Shown piece by piece: positions 63,394 through 64,000 of a stretch of 64,000 nt of DNA (position 1 is its first letter; each line of letters starts with the position of its first letter). The DNA comes from Phorcus lineatus (lineage: Eukaryota; Mollusca; Gastropoda; Trochida; Trochidae): the NCBI GenBank assembly GCA_921293015.1, contig OV121081.1:4588001-4652000 (forward strand), in the 5' to 3' direction. Under the pieces are notes generated by a model, which saw only the letters and a list, made by a program, of their open reading frames with translations, was not told the DNA's origin and ran no database searches. The position numbers were made by a program, and so were the translations under genes.

Positions 63394-63735
63394 ACTAAAC
63401 ATCAACCATGTTTTAAGAAATATATATGACATCTTAGCTGCTGAACAAATTATATACAATATACGTCTATAAGTATTTTAGACTTAATTCAGTGAACAAG
63501 TAAGCTTAGAATGTACTTACATGCTATGAGAACTTTGACTTAATGTATAAGGTGTTTGTCAACGCGGAAACAATTTTACCTTAATCAAATTACAATTAAC
63601 TAATGATATTACCATCAACAATGGTGAAAGCAAATTGCTTGACTTCATGCAGCCAATGTTCCCCAATACTCCCCGAAACGTCGATACATAGAAGGGTATC
63701 CATAGAAGACTCGGACCGAGGGGGAGGTTTCTCCA
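48097..63735 (-). CDS. Copy B: vWA / MIB-HERC2 x2 / WWE multidomain gene (5' end off window)
   Basis: Sixteen exons read right to left: 63613..63735, 61544..61666, 61095..61169, 60227..60345, 59523..59618, 57843..57932, 56587..56706, 56119..56323, 55487..55633, 53399..53484, 51400..51470, 50996..51087, 49307..49466, 48811..48887, 48728..48773, 48097..48106. All have AG acceptors and GT donors; phases agree at every junction and the total leaves one open frame of 546 residues ending in TGA. Order: vWA (residues about 10-180), bridge (180-249), MIB/HERC2 1 (about 285-355), MIB/HERC2 2 (about 362-418), linker (419-450), WWE (about 455-530), short tail. The frame enters needing one upstream base, so at least one 5' exon lies past 64000. 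MIB/HERC2 domains occur in Mind-bomb and HERC2 ligases and WWE in PAR-binding proteins, but no RING, HECT or PARP domain is seen: an adaptor role is inferred. The last two exons are the least certain. Confidence 0.85.
48811..49466 (-). CDS. Copy B WWE domain, two exons
   Basis: Exon 49307..49466 encodes PHVFWRWKDGLGQWRLYSRE followed by ATKKLEEEYMKGG. This fits the WWE pattern: two spaced aromatic positions (WRW, QW), the YS turn, then an amphipathic LE..Y..G helix. Exon 48811..48887 supplies CRVIIQKPFHERQLQGG and SKTDVDRI, in the place where WWE domains have their last strands and basic end. WWE domains in RNF146, Deltex and HUWE1 bind ADP-ribose polymers or help ubiquitin transfer; this function is family knowledge, not seen here. 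Neighbouring phases (1 in, 2, 1 out) are consistent. Confidence 0.8.
49611..49908 (+). repeat. 31-bp minisatellite
   Basis: About nine degenerate copies of GGTTTGGTTCAAGCATCGTG followed by TGGTCCTGTAC. The two central copies (49760..49821) are identical. Located in the intron between the linker exon and the WWE exon of copy B. The open frames across it are repeats, not genes. Confidence 0.9.
49950..50123. mobile_element. pogo/Tigger-type MITE
   Basis: 26-bp terminal inverted repeats starting CAGTAGAACACGGAAATAAC with one mismatch between ends, flanked by TA on both sides (49948..49949, 50124..50125). Length 174. The CAGT-start, TA target and ATAACGAAC motif are typical of pogo-family MITEs. 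It directly abuts the minisatellite. Confidence 0.85.
50996..51087 (-). CDS. Copy B Pro/Ser/Gln-rich linker exon
   Basis: A 92-nt exon with acceptor ACTTTCAG and donor GTAAAT. It encodes CQADKPVIQSPTPQKVSTQP followed by PSGQSSVPGVK: a low-complexity, probably disordered tether between the second MIB/HERC2 domain and the WWE domain. Phase 2 in and phase 1 out match both neighbours exactly, which is the main support since the sequence itself has no recognisable fold. Confidence 0.7.
51400..53484 (-). CDS. Copy B second MIB/HERC2 domain, two exons
   Basis: Exon 53399..53484 gives GSDWSYGNLDGGEGNYGVVV then RKREDGMVK. Exon 51400..51470 gives VRWSNGEITPCKYGCDGKME then LKI. The two exons join at phase 0 and follow the preceding domain with only a short connector (VKKDELIAIGVKVQR), so the two MIB/HERC2 domains are adjacent as in Mind-bomb proteins. 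The intron between them (51471..53398) contains a degraded LINE. The WSNG, KYG and DGKMEL segments match the family pattern. Confidence 0.85.
52020..53170 (-). mobile_element. Degenerate LINE 3' part in the intron between MIB/HERC2-2 exons
   Basis: From right to left: LWRLKAFMFGNRYFKEERLE then YKYLGI; frame 52561..52932 with MYGLEIWGLLNIDTIEKVHL and LCKRYLGVKLSTPSVMVYRE; then RICTLCTLNEKEDEHHFLFI with the zinc knuckle. It ends in ACTGAAGAGGCCTCAGGCCT-type 3' UTR at about 52040. Same general type as the copy at 22.35 kb but older, with frameshifts. Confidence 0.75.
53485..55486. other. Intron of copy B, no gene recognised
   Basis: A plus frame of 128 codons at 55057..55443 begins without ATG; inner Met codons exist but no motif is recognisable. 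The opposite strand is also open for about 70 codons (PWRSFDCKICKENVPPL). A TTTAAAGGGGACACATTGTC motif at about 54746 resembles the start of a transposon. I cannot name the element. Confidence 0.3.
55487..56323 (-). CDS. Copy B first MIB/HERC2 domain, two exons
   Basis: Exon 56119..56323 ends with PPIGTRVVRGSDWSFEEQDS and GGPGTIINHSKDD. Exon 55487..55633 continues as YVWVNWDLNDRVCRYRYGAD and GKYDLKI. This is the MIB/HERC2 pattern: G-x-RVVRG-x-DW near the start, then W-x-NG-like segment, YRYG and DGKYDL. The domain is known from Mind-bomb ligases, where it binds substrate tails, and from HERC2. A stronger-looking GTAAGT donor at about 56045 would keep the frame open 24 more codons, but joining it to the next exon gives a stop. 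The GTAGGT donor at 56118 restores the full domain, so I chose it. The upstream half of the exon (EAVRAKLERKGKVDPDKYPD) is charged linker. Confidence 0.88.
56587..57932 (-). CDS. Copy B bridge exons between vWA and MIB/HERC2
   Basis: Exons 57843..57932 (30 codons, GFLRSLAKLGKGEIMEKENV then a Ser/Tyr-rich end) and 56587..56706 (40 codons, ESIGRIYFCVKNDKRRG then AFIGDMTDDEQ) are both phase 0 at each end. Copy A holds a matching first exon at 412..501 with only a few changed residues. The segment probably finishes the vWA fold with its last strands and helices, but I do not recognise a separate domain. Donors are GTGAGG and GTACAC, acceptors AAAAAG and TTTTAG. Confidence 0.8.
57010..57625. other. 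600-base segment present in copy B intron, absent in copy A
   Basis: Copy A runs from AAACACATGGTAAA (about 160) to GAAACATTGTACTTGTAGAT with only 50 bases between. Copy B has about 620. A plus frame at 57353..57631 (MTCRNCFGKLCGMVIICLK) has no ATG at its start and no recognised motif. Confidence 0.4.
58246..59294. mobile_element. TIR element of about 1.05 kb in copy B intron
   Basis: Left end CTTCCCAAAACACCCACAAA; right end reversed CTTCCCAAAATACCCACAGT; both continue with GGTAAAACACCCACA. Copy A reads across this point without it (CAACATGACATACGG). The interior is AT-rich and holds a LINE fragment, so this is a non-autonomous element. Confidence 0.65.
58442..58760 (-). pseudogene. L1-like ORF2 C-terminal scrap
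   Basis: Minus frame reads HYMLTSNNLLFKIGYVESQT then YPLCNDSIETISAL, the zinc-knuckle region of L1/Tx1-type ORF2 (compare RCSLCECENETIEHL at 42.6 kb), with the second half lost. Confidence 0.55.
59523..63735 (-). CDS. Copy B vWA domain, five exons
   Basis: Exons 63613..63735, 61544..61666, 61095..61169, 60227..60345 and 59523..59618 encode a von Willebrand A fold. The first exon carries LLCIDVSGSIGEHW, the hydrophobic strand plus the DxSxS metal-ion-dependent adhesion site. The second gives the next helix and strand (NVGVIAMGNDVRVVQ). The third has DGLTCGGRSPIYTAL, in the place of the MIDAS threonine loop. The fourth has RVIFITDGYATKEDID, the classic strand ending in TDG. The fifth has IVWIPVGRPD. 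Introns 1-3 are phase 1, introns 4-5 phase 0. Metal-coordinating Asp, Ser and Asp are present, so the site looks functional. There is no signal peptide in view, so location inside or outside the cell is undecided. Confidence 0.85.
62276..63318. mobile_element. Long-TIR element of 1.04 kb with 9-bp target duplication (MULE-like)
   Basis: AGAAACTTT occurs immediately outside both ends (62267..62275 and 63319..63327). The left end (G)GCCTAAGAGTAATAGAGGGG and the reversed right end GCCTAAGAGTACTTGAGGAG continue similar for about 70 bases (CATGACGGGATCTC, TGCAACCTAGTCCTT). Interior repeats TTGCAACCAAA several times and has no transposase. Nine-base duplications with long inverted repeats fit Mutator-like MITEs. 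Copy A has the empty site at about 22130. Confidence 0.8.
63339..63385. repeat. (AT)n microsatellite
   Basis: About 23 TA units in the first visible intron of copy B. The corresponding place in copy A reads GGTATATAGTGTAATAAAC, with only a trace of the repeat. Confidence 0.95.
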
Positions 63736-64000
63736 CTTGATAAAGGAAGACATGTTACTCAATATATACTTATAAACTTCTAGATGACATGATCAGACAA
63801 ATTATTGTTTATTAAATGGCTGTAACACATCTATAAAGAGGTTTATAATGTTGCCATTATTTCCTTAAAGGTTTTTCATACATCTCGCAAAACGAAATGT
63901 CTCATGATTGAAACCATTGATTATTGTTTATCAACTGGCTGTGACACGTCTATAAGGATGTTTATAATGTTGTCATTATTTCCATAAAGGTGTTTCATAT

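Overview
This is eukaryotic DNA: AT-rich, intron-dense, and full of decayed transposons. The mix of L1/Tx1-like and other LINEs, a tRNA-derived SINE, mariner, Tc1 and pogo relics, roughly 170-bp satellite arrays and a duplicated vWA / MIB-HERC2 / WWE gene points to a lophotrochozoan animal, most likely a bivalve mollusc (inference, no search run). None of the protein-coding genes is a single long ORF; I assembled exons by hand from splice sites, reading phase and the comparison of duplicated copies.

Main content. Two minus-strand copies of one gene lie about 40 kb apart. Copy B (48.1-63.7 kb) runs off the right edge at its 5' end. Its 16 exons join in one frame into 546 residues: a von Willebrand A domain with an intact MIDAS (DVSGS), a bridging segment, two MIB/HERC2 domains, a Pro/Ser/Gln-rich linker and a WWE domain. 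Copy A (0.4-23.7 kb) runs off the left edge at its 3' end; seven exons, covering the vWA domain, are visible. Exon lengths, phases and most residues match between copies, and many introns still align.

Between them (24.9-27.0 kb) is the 3' part of an unrecognised minus-strand gene, called gene C here, with four phase-compatible exons. A tandemly repeated unit at 26.4-31.2, 35.7-41.3 and 43.2-47.5 kb carries a 42-nt candidate upstream exon of gene C in four states of decay and two plus-strand reading frames (X and Y).

Insertions explain most of the rest. 0.66-16.25 kb is a nested insertion in one intron of copy A (that intron is 16.1 kb in A, 1.6 kb in B), bounded by terminal inverted repeats and holding two oppositely oriented satellite arrays and a mariner relic. 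18.95-22.0 kb (Tc1) and 22.35-23.04 kb (LINE, 12-bp target duplication) are further A-only insertions. 31.4-35.0 kb is a reverse-oriented L1-like element split by a SINE; 41.3-43.2 kb is a truncated L1-like element at a duplication junction. Copy B has its own insertions at 52.0-53.2, 58.25-59.29 and 62.28-63.32 kb plus a pogo-type MITE.

If expressed, the vWA/MIB-HERC2/WWE protein combines a metal-dependent adhesion-type fold, domains known from ubiquitin ligases, and a module that in other proteins reads poly-ADP-ribose. No RING, HECT or PARP domain is visible, so it looks like an adaptor rather than an enzyme.
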